This document shows positions 41,930 to 48,161 of a stretch of DNA of 58,654 bases, piece after piece. The position numbers and the translations under genes were made by a program. Position 1 is the stretch's first letter, and each line of letters begins with the position of its first letter. Source of the DNA: a virus; IMG/VR virus record IMGVR_UViG_3300047359_001773, positions 1-58,654 of that record. One strand, 5' to 3'. Under the pieces are notes generated by a model, which worked only from the letters and a program-made list of their open reading frames with translations, was not told where the DNA came from and searched no databases.

Positions 41930-42133
41930 ATGACAGATCAAAAAAAATTCATCGAACTAGAGCTTGGACTCGCTCTTTCTAAAGCTGAAGGTAACCTGAA
42001 TTTCCTTGCTACTGCAGAAATGAAAACATTCACACAAGGCGAAGCCGTCTTGGATGCGTTGCACGCAATACAGGAAGCAAGAAAACAATTGCAAGTAATT
42101 CTTCACAAAAATAGGCTTGACTCAACAAAGTAA
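41930..42133 (+). CDS. Hypothetical helical protein
   Basis: 67 residues, helical: KKFIELELGLALSKAEGNLN and VLDALHAIQEARKQLQVIL. The first half resembles that of the 67-residue protein at 44680 (EL-x-x-G-x-x-L-x-x-x-x-G-x-x-x-FL), so they may be distant paralogues. Starts 4 nt after the previous gene. Confidence 0.65.
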   Translation: MTDQKKFIELELGLALSKAEGNLNFLATAEMKTFTQGEAVLDALHAIQEARKQLQVILHKNRLDSTK

Positions 42134-42151
42134 ATAACTAATAATAAAATT

Positions 42152-42460
42152 ATGCGAAAAGTAACACAGCAAATTAAAAACGCCTTCGAGCAAGGCACAT
42201 CCTTAAAAGTCGGCAATACTAAAACAGATGGCAAAACCGTTTGGCTACATGGTAACGCGATTGTTAAACGCGATCCTGACGGGCTTGTGAGATGGTCGCT
42301 TGCGGGATGGAATACACCCACCACACGCGAACGCGTAAACGGCATAGCTAACGCGGGCGTTTATCAGTACAAATTCGAGCCTGTACTAAATGGTCAAGAA
42401 ATTGATTCATCCGATTGGTTCGCTTCTAATACTGCACAACCTGACCTTCTTGTGTTCTAA
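42152..42460 (+). CDS. Conserved small phage protein (LHGN / TTRERVNG type)
   Basis: 102 residues. VGNTKTDGKTVWLHGNAIVK and LAGWNTPTTRERVNGIANAG form a signature of small proteins found in many phages and some bacteria; function unknown. The remainder includes EIDSSDWFASN. A beta-rich single domain is likely. Followed by a CCTAGG palindrome. Confidence 0.75.
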   Translation: MRKVTQQIKNAFEQGTSLKVGNTKTDGKTVWLHGNAIVKRDPDGLVRWSLAGWNTPTTRERVNGIANAGVYQYKFEPVLNGQEIDSSDWFASNTAQPDLLVF

Positions 42461-42474
42461 GTAGCTAAGCAGTA

Positions 42475-42516
42475 AGGACTTAGGGCTCCGGCCCTAGGTT
42501 GTTTCATAACTCGTTG
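42475..42516. repeat. Palindrome family, copy 2
   Basis: Imperfect palindrome centred on CCTAGG (42493-42498), ending TAACTCGTTG on the right. The left half contains its own hairpin, CTTAGGGC-TCCG-GCCCTAGG (42479-42498), with a stable UNCG-type loop. Lies 15 nt after a stop codon and upstream of the next promoter. Confidence 0.75.
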
Positions 42517-42572
42517 AGTTGTAGATAGTTACATGCGATACGATAATGCAATAAAATAGTTAAATTTTATGC

Positions 42573-42601
42573 TTGTGTTTTTACTGTTTTATGCTTATGT
42601 T
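42573..42601 (+). promoter_or_regulatory. Promoter of a 29-residue gene
   Basis: TTGTGT (42573-42578), 17-nt spacer, TATGTT (42596-42601), 5 nt, ATG. Preceded by the shared block ATGCAATAAAATAGTT. Confidence 0.55.
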
Positions 42602-42606
42602 TAGGT

Positions 42607-42696
42607 ATGAATCAAAAAGATAGACAACCACTCACAGAAAGAGAAAAGATTCTCCTCGCATTCAAACTTAAAAAAACTCAAAAAAAAGTAAAATAA
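42607..42696 (+). CDS. 29-residue basic peptide
   Basis: Begins MNQKDRQPLTEREKILLAFK and ends with a KK-rich tail. No family. Supported by its own near-leaderless promoter and by the pattern of neighbouring genes, not by homology. Confidence 0.5.
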   Translation: MNQKDRQPLTEREKILLAFKLKKTQKKVK

Positions 42697-42699
42697 AGT

Positions 42700-42728
42700 T
42701 TGACATTTGCTAAAATATTCAATAGATT
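42700..42728 (+). promoter_or_regulatory. Leaderless promoter
   Basis: TTGACA (42700-42705), 17-nt spacer, TAGATT (42723-42728), 6 nt, ATG at 42735. Confidence 0.78.
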
Positions 42729-42734
42729 GTAAAT

Positions 42735-42935
42735 ATGATTAAGACAACAGAACAAATAAAGCGAGAGATCGCTCTCGAAGAAAACCAACTTGTAATGTGG
42801 AAAGGTAAAATGGATCAAGGCGAAATTGATTGGATTAACGCAAAAATTTCTGACCTCAAGGCTATGCTTCCAAAAGCTCGCTATGACAACAAAGTTCTAG
42901 CTTATGGTTGGGAATCAGTAGAAAGAAACGCTTGA
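42735..42935 (+). CDS. Hypothetical helical protein
   Basis: 66 residues: TTEQIKREIALEENQLVMWK and INAKISDLKAMLPKARYDNK; helix-turn-helix hairpin likely. Not recognised. The next promoter's -35 overlaps its stop codon. Confidence 0.65.
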   Translation: MIKTTEQIKREIALEENQLVMWKGKMDQGEIDWINAKISDLKAMLPKARYDNKVLAYGWESVERNA

Positions 42936-42960
42936 CAGGTTGCCTTAACTAGGTTAGTCT
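42932..42960 (+). promoter_or_regulatory. Promoter of the NPNF paralogue
   Basis: TTGACA (42932-42937), 17-nt spacer, TAGTCT (42955-42960); leader of about 27 nt. Confidence 0.65.
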
Positions 42961-42993
42961 TTACTAATAACATCTAAAAAAGAAATTGCGAAA

Positions 42994-43152
42994 ATGATAA
43001 ATGTATTCAGAAATCCGAACTTCCAAAATTGGTTTAATGTTCTCTACAACGGCAAGTTAGTAGATAGTGCAAAAAGTTACGCACAAGCTATGGAAATTGC
43101 GAAACGCTTAAGCAAATCGAAAAAAGCTCCGATTCTCTCAAACAATAAATAA
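42994..43152 (+). CDS. NPNF-x-x-WFN family small protein, copy B
   Basis: 52 residues: MINVFRNPNFQNWFNVLYNG, then KLVDSAKSYAQAMEIAKRL and a short basic tail. Clear paralogue of the protein at 41743 over 40 residues, diverged but with the same aromatic and Asn/Pro positions, which supports it being a real gene. Function unknown. Confidence 0.7.
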   Translation: MINVFRNPNFQNWFNVLYNGKLVDSAKSYAQAMEIAKRLSKSKKAPILSNNK

Positions 43153-43154
43153 TC

Positions 43155-43232
43155 ATGATTCTAGAAATAATCTTCCTCTCTTCGTTCTCTTTTGTCTTTT
43201 ATGTTATGTGGTCTGACCTGCTAAAAGATTAA
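43155..43232 (+). CDS. 25-residue membrane micropeptide
   Basis: Almost entirely one hydrophobic helix: MILEIIFLSSFSFVFYVMWS followed by DLLKD. Starts 2 nt after the preceding stop, so it is probably translationally coupled. No homology support. Confidence 0.45.
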   Translation: MILEIIFLSSFSFVFYVMWSDLLKD

Positions 43233-43239
43233 AAAAAGT

Positions 43240-43267
43240 TTGACGCAGAAAAAAAATTATATAATAT
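43240..43267 (+). promoter_or_regulatory. Promoter of the nuclease-like gene
   Basis: TTGACG (43240-43245), 16-nt spacer, TAATAT (43262-43267); leader of about 30 nt. Confidence 0.55.
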
Positions 43268-43303
43268 CTTTACTTATAAACTAATTGCTAAAATATAAAA
43301 ATT

Positions 43304-43942
43304 ATGAAAATTGCACCAACTCAACTCTCCGAAAAAGAATTCTCCTCTCTCAAAAACGATATAAACAAAACTTTGCGAGACATCAGAAACGGAATTGTTC
43401 ACGCACAGGGAAGAGAAAATACTCGGCATGGTAAAGCAGGAGAAATTGCAGTTTGCAAACTTTTAAACTTTAGAAATCAAGACGGCACTTTATACGAGCA
43501 AAATGGAATGGGTTGCGATGTACCAAAGTCTGTAGTTGAAAGAAGTAACTTGCCAAAAGAATTACATTGCGATGTAGAAGTCAAATACTATGAAACTAAA
43601 AGTGGGAGTCTTCTTGGTGACGCTTCTAAGAAAATTAAAAAGTTAAAAAAAGGACTTGTCTTAATTAAAGCTTTTTACGATAAAACTCCCAACAATCCTC
43701 TTCCTCAAATTCATATTGAAAAAATCGTACCAAATGCAGAAGATCTGAAAGCGTTTGAACGGATGGAGAAAATTGTAGCTTTTGTAAAGGATAAGTCAAA
43801 CCCAATCAAAGGCTTTGGCGGTACAAGAGAAAAAGTCAAGCAAGAAAACAAAAAATTCAAGACTACACGATTCTTCTTAAATAATAACTCAAACACCAAA
43901 ACCAATGGTCGGCAAATCCAACTTGTCGATCGGTGGTCATAA
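43304..43942 (+). CDS. Putative PD-(D/E)XK nuclease
   Basis: 212 residues. RHGKAGEIAVCKLLNFRNQD supplies a helix with a conserved Glu, and LHCDVEVKYYETKSG reads as the D-x(n)-E-x-K core of restriction-type endonucleases. The rest is Lys-rich and not recognised. If correct it cuts DNA; no cognate methyltransferase is near, so phage DNA would have to lack or hide the target. Moderate-to-low confidence. Confidence 0.45.
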   Translation: MKIAPTQLSEKEFSSLKNDINKTLRDIRNGIVHAQGRENTRHGKAGEIAVCKLLNFRNQDGTLYEQNGMGCDVPKSVVERSNLPKELHCDVEVKYYETKSGSLLGDASKKIKKLKKGLVLIKAFYDKTPNNPLPQIHIEKIVPNAEDLKAFERMEKIVAFVKDKSNPIKGFGGTREKVKQENKKFKTTRFFLNNNSNTKTNGRQIQLVDRWS

Positions 43943-43954
43943 ACCACTGATCTT

Positions 43955-43998
43955 CAATAACTTAGGGCTTCGGCCCAAGGCTTTTGCATAACTCGTTG
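43955..43998. repeat. Palindrome family, copy 3
   Basis: Contains hairpin CTTAGGGC-TTCG-GCCCAAGG (43961-43980, UUCG tetraloop) followed by GCTTTTGCATAACTCGTTGG-type right arm. 12 nt after the nuclease-like gene; probably also its terminator. Confidence 0.75.
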
Positions 43999-44039
43999 GA
44001 AAACAACAGTTTGCAGTATAAAAAAAATTAAAATAATCC

Positions 44040-44068
44040 TTGACTTTTGCGAAAAATTTGACTACATT
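44040..44068 (+). promoter_or_regulatory. Leaderless promoter
   Basis: TTGACT (44040-44045), 17-nt spacer, TACATT (44063-44068), 6 nt, ATG at 44075. Confidence 0.78.
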
Positions 44069-44074
44069 ACTATC

Positions 44075-44302
44075 ATGACAGATACAACATACAACGGATG
44101 GAAAAATTGGGCAACTTGGAATGTCGCTCTTTGGTTAGATAATGACGAATTCCTTTACAAGCTCTCTCGTAGATTTGTGAGCTTTAAGGATCTTGCAAGT
44201 TGCCTTGAAAATGCAGGAATGTTTGCTACTCCTGACGGAGCGAGCTTTAAAGATGAAGAGCTTGACATTTACGCACTTGACGAGTGGTTAATGGATGAAT
44301 AA
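44075..44302 (+). CDS. Conserved small phage protein (NWATWNVALW type)
   Basis: 75 residues. NGWKNWATWNVALWLDNDE is the signature of a small protein family widespread in phages of unknown function. The remainder is acidic (FKDEELDIYALDEWLMDE). Monocistronic with a leaderless promoter. Confidence 0.78.
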   Translation: MTDTTYNGWKNWATWNVALWLDNDEFLYKLSRRFVSFKDLASCLENAGMFATPDGASFKDEELDIYALDEWLMDE

Positions 44303-44307
44303 AAAGC

Positions 44308-44336
44308 TTGCAATTACTTTTTTACTTTGCTAAATT
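44308..44336 (+). promoter_or_regulatory. Leaderless promoter
   Basis: TTGCAA (44308-44313), 17-nt spacer, TAAATT (44331-44336), 6 nt, ATG at 44343. Confidence 0.7.
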
Positions 44337-44342
44337 ACTTTT

Positions 44343-44531
44343 ATGACCAAAAACGAAATGCAAAAAGAAATCTTCGAACTCCACAAAGTTCTTAAAGAGT
44401 CCATCTTAACCGACTCTCAAAGAGTTGCGATACGCAATGAAATTGGCGAGCTGGAAGACCACATCGCACTCATAGAATTTGAAGACCAGCCCGACATTGA
44501 TTGGGGATACCATGACCAAACAGATTTCTAA
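44343..44531 (+). CDS. Hypothetical acidic helical protein
   Basis: 62 residues: KNEMQKEIFELHKVLKESIL and VAIRNEIGELEDHIALIEFE; a helical hairpin with an acidic tail. Not recognised. Confidence 0.65.
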   Translation: MTKNEMQKEIFELHKVLKESILTDSQRVAIRNEIGELEDHIALIEFEDQPDIDWGYHDQTDF

Positions 44532-44545
44532 AACCTTCACAGTTA

Positions 44546-44587
44546 GCAAGTTACAAAATAACTCCTAGGCGGTTTTGTAAGTCACTG
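44546..44587. repeat. Palindrome family, copy 4
   Basis: Centre CCTAGG at 44564-44569. The right arm CGGTTTTGTAAGTCACTG mirrors the left arm CAAGTTACAAAATAACT; this is one of the most symmetrical copies. Confidence 0.78.
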
Positions 44588-44644
44588 ATAATAAAAGACT
44601 TGCAATATAATAAGATTATGCAAAAAAATAGTTGAATTTTAGGC

Positions 44645-44673
44645 TTGTGTTTTGCCGGTTTTTGTGGTAGTTT
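44645..44673 (+). promoter_or_regulatory. Leaderless promoter
   Basis: TTGTGT (44645-44650), 17-nt spacer, TAGTTT (44668-44673), 6 nt, ATG at 44680. Preceded by the shared block ATGCAAAAAAATAGTTGAA. Confidence 0.65.
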
Positions 44674-44679
44674 TTACTT

Positions 44680-44883
44680 ATGATTAAGACAAAAGAAACA
44701 CTCCTACAAGAACTCGACTTCGGAATTAAGCTTGCTCAAATCAAAGGTTCTATTGAGTTTTTGCATTACATGAACACAGAAAAAAAAGAATCCGCAAGGA
44801 CTTTGACTGAAGAAATGACAACGCAAGGACTCATTGAAAAGGTTGAAGCTCTTCAAAAAATGTTTAAAGAAATTCAAAAATAA
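44680..44883 (+). CDS. Hypothetical helical protein
   Basis: 67 residues: ETLLQELDFGIKLAQIKGSI and a C-terminal helix LIEKVEALQKMFKEIQK. Possibly a distant paralogue of the protein at 41930. Not recognised. Confidence 0.65.
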   Translation: MIKTKETLLQELDFGIKLAQIKGSIEFLHYMNTEKKESARTLTEEMTTQGLIEKVEALQKMFKEIQK

Positions 44884-44895
44884 AACGCTTTTTGC

Positions 44896-44924
44896 TTGCA
44901 ATTCAATAAAAAATAGTTTAAGTT
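44896..44924 (+). promoter_or_regulatory. Near-leaderless promoter
   Basis: TTGCAA (44896-44901), 17-nt spacer, TAAGTT (44919-44924), 8 nt, ATG at 44933. Confidence 0.6.
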
Positions 44925-44932
44925 TAAGACAT

Positions 44933-45139
44933 ATGATTAAGAAAATTAGAATTAAAAAGTGGTCAACCCACTACAGCGTTAAAGTTTGGGATAACCCATC
45001 CCAAGAATATCCACGAGTTCGTTCCGCGAACATCGACCGCAAGACAGGTCGAGCTCCATACCTTGACAGAATACTTGCGGAAGAGCAAGACATTTCTTTC
45101 TCTCAAATCCACGACGATGTGGAAACAATTTGGCAATAA
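44933..45139 (+). CDS. Hypothetical basic protein
   Basis: 68 residues: IKKIRIKKWSTHYSVKVWDN, a beta-rich start, then DRKTGRAPYLDRILAEEQDI. Start at 44933 chosen because of the promoter; a longer frame would overlap the previous gene. Not recognised. Confidence 0.65.
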   Translation: MIKKIRIKKWSTHYSVKVWDNPSQEYPRVRSANIDRKTGRAPYLDRILAEEQDISFSQIHDDVETIWQ

Positions 45140-45142
45140 AGC

Positions 45143-45170
45143 TTGACTTTCAACCTCAAATCATTAGACT
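45143..45170 (+). promoter_or_regulatory. Near-leaderless promoter
   Basis: TTGACT (45143-45148), 16-nt spacer, TAGACT (45165-45170), 8 nt, ATG at 45179. Confidence 0.6.
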
Positions 45171-45178
45171 CAATCATT

Positions 45179-45364
45179 ATGACAAAAGAACAAGAACTAA
45201 AAGAAATCATCAGAATTCAAACGCCACTTGCTGACGAGGGACACATGGAAGCCATGCAAATGGTCATTAATGCTCAAATCGAGCTTGATGAAATCCAAGA
45301 CAATCGCAAAGCTCAAGAAACTTTTTTAAAGTTTTTGTTTGCAAAACCTCAAAAAATCGTTTAA
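45179..45364 (+). CDS. Hypothetical helical protein
   Basis: 61 residues: TKEQELKEIIRIQTPLADEG then AMQMVINAQIELDEIQDNRK; two helices. Not recognised. The next gene's promoter lies in its last codons. Confidence 0.65.
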   Translation: MTKEQELKEIIRIQTPLADEGHMEAMQMVINAQIELDEIQDNRKAQETFLKFLFAKPQKIV

Positions 45365-45367
45365 TCT
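45339..45367 (+). promoter_or_regulatory. Near-leaderless promoter inside the previous gene
   Basis: TTGCAA (45339-45344), 17-nt spacer, TAATCT (45362-45367), 7 nt, ATG at 45375. It overlaps the 3' end of the preceding gene. Confidence 0.6.
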
Positions 45368-45374
45368 AATTACT

Positions 45375-45668
45375 ATGACAGAATCACAAAGACTCGAAAT
45401 TATTCGCAACATTGCGAACAATAACAACGCAGAAGTTAGTCCTGTACTTGCTAACTTAATTAACGAATTAAAAGCTGAAAAAATAGCTGAAGAAATCGTA
45501 ATTGAACACGGACTGCTCGAAGCAACTCAAAGAGATGTTGAGGATGAAGTTCAAGAACTTGCCTCATCCGAGGATAAAGCTGACGAAGATGACGATTACG
45601 ATAATGATGAAAACTTGCACGATATGACTGCGGTGAGTCCATCAATGAGAGAAATCTTTGAAGATTAA
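45375..45668 (+). CDS. Hypothetical acidic protein
   Basis: 97 residues; a helical first half (TESQRLEIIRNIANNNNAEV) and a strongly acidic C-terminal half (SSEDKADEDDDYDNDENLHD). DNA-mimic-like charge, but no family recognised; any anti-defence role would be speculation. Confidence 0.65.
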   Translation: MTESQRLEIIRNIANNNNAEVSPVLANLINELKAEKIAEEIVIEHGLLEATQRDVEDEVQELASSEDKADEDDDYDNDENLHDMTAVSPSMREIFED

Positions 45669-45670
45669 TC

Positions 45671-45699
45671 TTGACGAAAAGCTCTCTTTTTGCTATAAT
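45671..45699 (+). promoter_or_regulatory. Promoter of a membrane micropeptide
   Basis: TTGACG (45671-45676), 17-nt spacer, TATAAT (45694-45699), 8 nt, ATG at 45708. Confidence 0.72.
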
Positions 45700-45707
45700 T
45701 GAAGCAC

Positions 45708-45794
45708 ATGGAAATTACAACAATTCTAATAATTAGTTCAATAGTGGGAATAATTCGTATGCTTAAAGAGCAATTAGGAGCGGAAGAGTTTTAG
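45708..45794 (+). CDS. 28-residue membrane micropeptide, copy A
   Basis: MEITTILIISSIVGIIRMLK then EQLGAEEF: one short membrane helix and a charged tail. It is a paralogue of the 26-residue peptide at 52319-52399 on the other strand (shared pattern TI-x-x-ISSI-x-G-x-IR). A strong promoter in front and a terminator behind make a complete monocistronic unit. Confidence 0.65.
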   Translation: MEITTILIISSIVGIIRMLKEQLGAEEF

Positions 45795-45804
45795 TTAATG
45801 TTCT

Positions 45805-45857
45805 GAGGGAGTAGGTCAATAACCTAAAAAATTCTTGACCCTCCCTCATCTCTTTTA
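45805..45857 (+). terminator. Terminator of the plus-strand small-gene field
   Basis: Long hairpin GAGGGAG-TA-GGTCAA / TTGACC-CTCCCTC (2-nt bulge, 15-nt loop) followed by ATCTCTTTT. It ends the plus-strand field before the convergent minus-strand genes. Confidence 0.75.
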
Positions 45858-45861
45858 AAAT

Positions 45862-45907
45862 CAACGACTTACGGAATCGCCCCTAGGTCGTTTCATAAGT
45901 CCTTATA
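45862..45907. repeat. Palindrome family, copy 5
   Basis: CAACGACTTACGGAATCG on the left, CCTAGG centre at 45882-45887, TCGTTTCATAAGTCC on the right. Lies at the convergent junction of the two small-gene fields. Confidence 0.78.
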
Positions 45908-45998
45908 AATTATATACTTATGTAATTGTATACTATTCGCTTAAATTGTTGATTGATTGTTTTATATACTCTTAGTTTAAATGAGTATTTGTATTTGA

Positions 45999-46193
45999 TT
46001 ATTTAGTATTTGGTATTTCCAATAAATTTTTTGTTATTTTAGCTTGAGTATTTACGAGTGCAACAGTAAAAGGTGAATGTTGAGTTGCTCGATCAAGATT
46101 TGATTCAAGGTTTCGTATTGCGTTGACAATGTAGTCAAAAGTTCCTTGAATGCCCATTGGTTTGCCGTTTTTTAGTATTTGGTAACTATTCAT
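45999..46193 (-). CDS. Hypothetical small protein
   Basis: 64 residues: NSYQILKNGKPMGIQGTFDY then NAIRNLESNLDRATQ. The start resembles a short beta-hairpin followed by a helix. Overlaps the upstream stop by 4 nt; last gene of the operon starting at 47078. Confidence 0.65.
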   Translation of the reverse strand: MNSYQILKNGKPMGIQGTFDYIVNAIRNLESNLDRATQHSPFTVALVNTQAKITKNLLEIPNTK

Positions 46194-46552
46194 AATCCTG
46201 CCCTTTCTTTGTGTTTTTTTACTACTTTTTCGTTGAAGTCATTCCGAAGATCGTGAAGTAATTTTTCGTGCTTGATTCCGTCAATCTCAAATTGATGCAT
46301 CAGCGAAGTCACTTGGTGTGGAGCTTGCCAACCAAGCACATCGTCCGAAACAGAGAGTGGAACAAAGTCACCTCGTTGATTGAAGACTGCAACCTCAAAA
46401 GTGTTTGGGTGATTGCCGTAAAACAGATCACCACCATCAGTATTAGCGACAACACTAAATGAATAGCCATTGTCAAGAGTTAAGGTAGCTGAGACACCCA
46501 AGTCTTTTGCGTGAGCGTGAGGTGTGAAGTTTAAGTCATCAAAGGTCTTCAT
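46190..46552 (-). CDS. Conserved small phage protein (NGYSFSVV type)
   Basis: 120 residues. LNFTPHAHAKDLGVSATLTL, DNGYSFSVVANTDGG, FEVAVFNQRGDFVPL and DDVLGWQAPHQV match a recurrent phage protein family with N-G-Y-x-x-S-V-V and an x-E-V-A-V strand. Function unknown. Part of an operon with overlapping ends. Confidence 0.72.
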   Translation of the reverse strand: MKTFDDLNFTPHAHAKDLGVSATLTLDNGYSFSVVANTDGGDLFYGNHPNTFEVAVFNQRGDFVPLSVSDDVLGWQAPHQVTSLMHQFEIDGIKHEKLLHDLRNDFNEKVVKKHKERAGL

Positions 46553-46733
46553 GGTAGATGTAGATTGGTTGTGAATTATGGGTTAGTGTTGAGTGTTTGA
46601 CGAATGTTTTGGTGTCAATGTTCTTTTTGAATGTGTCTTCAGAGATAAACAAATCATTCTTGTCAGTCTTTTCTTCTGATTGAACAATAATAAAACATCC
46701 ATCATTTGATTTGGTTAACAAGTGTTTCATCAA
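46539..46733 (-). CDS. Hypothetical small protein
   Basis: 64 residues, mostly beta: KHLLTKSNDGCFIIVQSEEK and THNSQPIYIYHEDL. Overlaps both neighbours. Not recognised. Confidence 0.6.
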   Translation of the reverse strand: MMKHLLTKSNDGCFIIVQSEEKTDKNDLFISEDTFKKNIDTKTFVKHSTLTHNSQPIYIYHEDL

Positions 46734-46975
46734 TTACAAGAATAAGGAAGTTGTCCGTTTTTGTCAAACAAATTATCGTATGCTTGAGCTTTTTCTGCAA
46801 GTATCTTGATTGCTCCTCCAAGAACAGATAATTCATCTACTTGCTCGTTATTCATTAGATTGTTAAGGATCAGAGGTTCGACTAATCGCTCGTCAATAAA
46901 GTCCATTAAATGCTCGCCAACTTCTGAACAGCTAACATCTTGAATTTGTAGATGGTTTGGGTCGTTAAGATACAT
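46730..46975 (-). CDS. Hypothetical acidic protein
   Basis: 81 residues: HLQIQDVSCSEVGEHLMDFI, then a helical part ILAEKAQAYDNLFDKNG. Overlaps both neighbours. Not recognised. Confidence 0.62.
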   Translation of the reverse strand: MYLNDPNHLQIQDVSCSEVGEHLMDFIDERLVEPLILNNLMNNEQVDELSVLGGAIKILAEKAQAYDNLFDKNGQLPYSCN

Positions 46976-47078
46976 GAGTGAGTTTTTCCTTGTGTTTGAG
47001 TTTACGATGTATCACTTTCGCCTTAACCTTGTGAGGTCTCGACTTGGTGAAGAGAATGGTTTTTCTAATCTTAATCAT
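46965..47078 (-). CDS. 37-residue basic peptide, operon leader gene
   Basis: MIKIRKTILFTKSRPHKVKA, then VIHRKLKHKEKLTHVS; about one third Lys/Arg/His. It has a leaderless promoter immediately upstream and overlaps the next gene, so it is the first gene of the 47078-45999 operon. Possibly nucleic-acid binding, by charge only. Confidence 0.6.
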   Translation of the reverse strand: MIKIRKTILFTKSRPHKVKAKVIHRKLKHKEKLTHVS

Positions 47079-47084
47079 GGTTCA

Positions 47085-47112
47085 ATTATGACAGGTTAAT
47101 AGTGAAAGTCAA
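47085..47112 (-). promoter_or_regulatory. Leaderless promoter, CATAAT class
   Basis: Minus strand: TTGACT (47107-47112), 16-nt spacer ending CCTGT, CATAAT (47085-47090), 6 nt, ATG at 47078. Confidence 0.7.
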
Positions 47113-47792
47113 ACACAAAAAAGCTTTTCTTGGTGGTATCTCTTGAGAGTTTGTGCGGTCATAAGAAAATTTTTCTTATCTCTCTGGCTTCGCAGGGTAA
47201 TTACTGAATCAGTTGGAGTGCATCCATAACTTTTCTTTGAAAATAAATTTCCTGAGTTTTCAGCAAATAATGCCATACGCTTGTAATCTTTTCTTGCTTG
47301 GACTAAATCCTTATTCTTCAATTCTAGTGGTATGGCACGAATAAGTTTAAAATTTTCATGATCGACATAAATAACGACAATTTGTTTTAATTTACTTTGT
47401 AATGCGTTATGCCTTCCAAAAGTTTTATGAACTAAATCATTTCTATTAGCTTTTGTAATTTTTAAGGCGTCTTTGATTCTGTATCTACCAAATTTATCTT
47501 TTTTAACTCTAATTGATTTAAGTTCTGCACACGGTAGATCTCTTTCTGCCTTGTTGTTGGGAGTTGTACCAAAAAAGTATTCCTCAATAAATTGCCCGAT
47601 TAATCCGTGATTCCCTTTTGCTTGAATTGCAATCCAAGCCTCAGCCTTGTTCAAATAAGGAAACTCCTTTTTTTGATAGTGATTGATTATCATTTTTTTG
47701 AGATCGACTCCTGAAAATTGATTTAGGTATCTAACCACACTTCTTACTGAATTAATGTTTACTTTTTGTCTTGATGCAATTTTTTTATTCAT
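47109..47792 (-). CDS. MutH/Sau3AI-like endonuclease
   Basis: 227 residues. KGNHGLIGQFIEEYFFGTTP followed by RDLPCAELKSIRVKKDKFG fits the MutH/Sau3AI PD-(D/E)XK core (E in the first helix, D-x(n)-E-L-K), and IVVIYVDHENFKLIRAIPL the next strand. These enzymes nick or cut at GATC sites. No methylase is encoded nearby. It may degrade host DNA or act in phage repair. Has a CATACT-class promoter with about 30 nt of leader. Confidence 0.75.
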   Translation of the reverse strand: MNKKIASRQKVNINSVRSVVRYLNQFSGVDLKKMIINHYQKKEFPYLNKAEAWIAIQAKGNHGLIGQFIEEYFFGTTPNNKAERDLPCAELKSIRVKKDKFGRYRIKDALKITKANRNDLVHKTFGRHNALQSKLKQIVVIYVDHENFKLIRAIPLELKNKDLVQARKDYKRMALFAENSGNLFSKKSYGCTPTDSVITLRSQRDKKNFLMTAQTLKRYHQEKLFCV

Positions 47793-47829
47793 AATTTTTT
47801 TGTTATGATTAGCTTAATGTTATGATCTT

Positions 47830-47857
47830 AGTATGACATTTTCTTGAATTAAGTCAA
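47830..47857 (-). promoter_or_regulatory. Promoter of MutH-like gene
   Basis: Minus strand: TTGACT (47852-47857), 16-nt spacer ending TGT, CATACT (47830-47835). Confidence 0.65.
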
Positions 47858-47902
47858 CACTTTTTTTCGTAAAATTAAAAATAGTTGTTAATTGTTTTAT
47901 GT

Positions 47903-47948
47903 CAACGACTTACGCAACCGGCCCTAGGCAGTTTTGTAACTGCCTGGA
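47903..47948. repeat. Palindrome family, copy 6
   Basis: CAACGACTTACGCAACCGG left, CCTAGG at 47923-47928, CAGTTTTGTAACTGCC right. The right half also folds alone: GGCAGTT-TTGT-AACTGCC, a perfect 7-bp stem. Confidence 0.8.
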
Positions 47949-47958
47949 ATTCAATGAG

Positions 47959-48126
47959 TTAGTATCCTAACCATTCCAATACTTTTTGTGCATCATACTC
48001 TTCTTTATCACCCATGTCTTGAAAGAATTCGTCAATTTCTTGGCAACCATGTTGAGCAAGCACATTAAAGGCTTCACTTTGTGAGAGTTTAATTTCTTCG
48101 GCTGAGTCGTAATAAGTATCATTCAT
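47959..48126 (-). CDS. Hypothetical acidic protein
   Basis: 55 residues starting NDTYYDSAEEIKLSQSEAFN and ending AQKVLEWLGY. The ATG at 48126 is chosen because a consensus promoter ends 6 nt before it; a longer frame would overlap that promoter and the upstream gene. Not recognised. Confidence 0.65.
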   Translation of the reverse strand: MNDTYYDSAEEIKLSQSEAFNVLAQHGCQEIDEFFQDMGDKEEYDAQKVLEWLGY

Positions 48127-48132
48127 TTTACA

Positions 48133-48161
48133 ATAATAGTTTAGTTGAGTTGTTTTGTCAA
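48133..48161 (-). promoter_or_regulatory. Leaderless promoter
   Basis: Minus strand: TTGACA (48156-48161), 17-nt spacer, TATTAT (48133-48138), 6 nt, ATG at 48126. The -35 overlaps the stop region of the GP88 gene. Confidence 0.78.
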
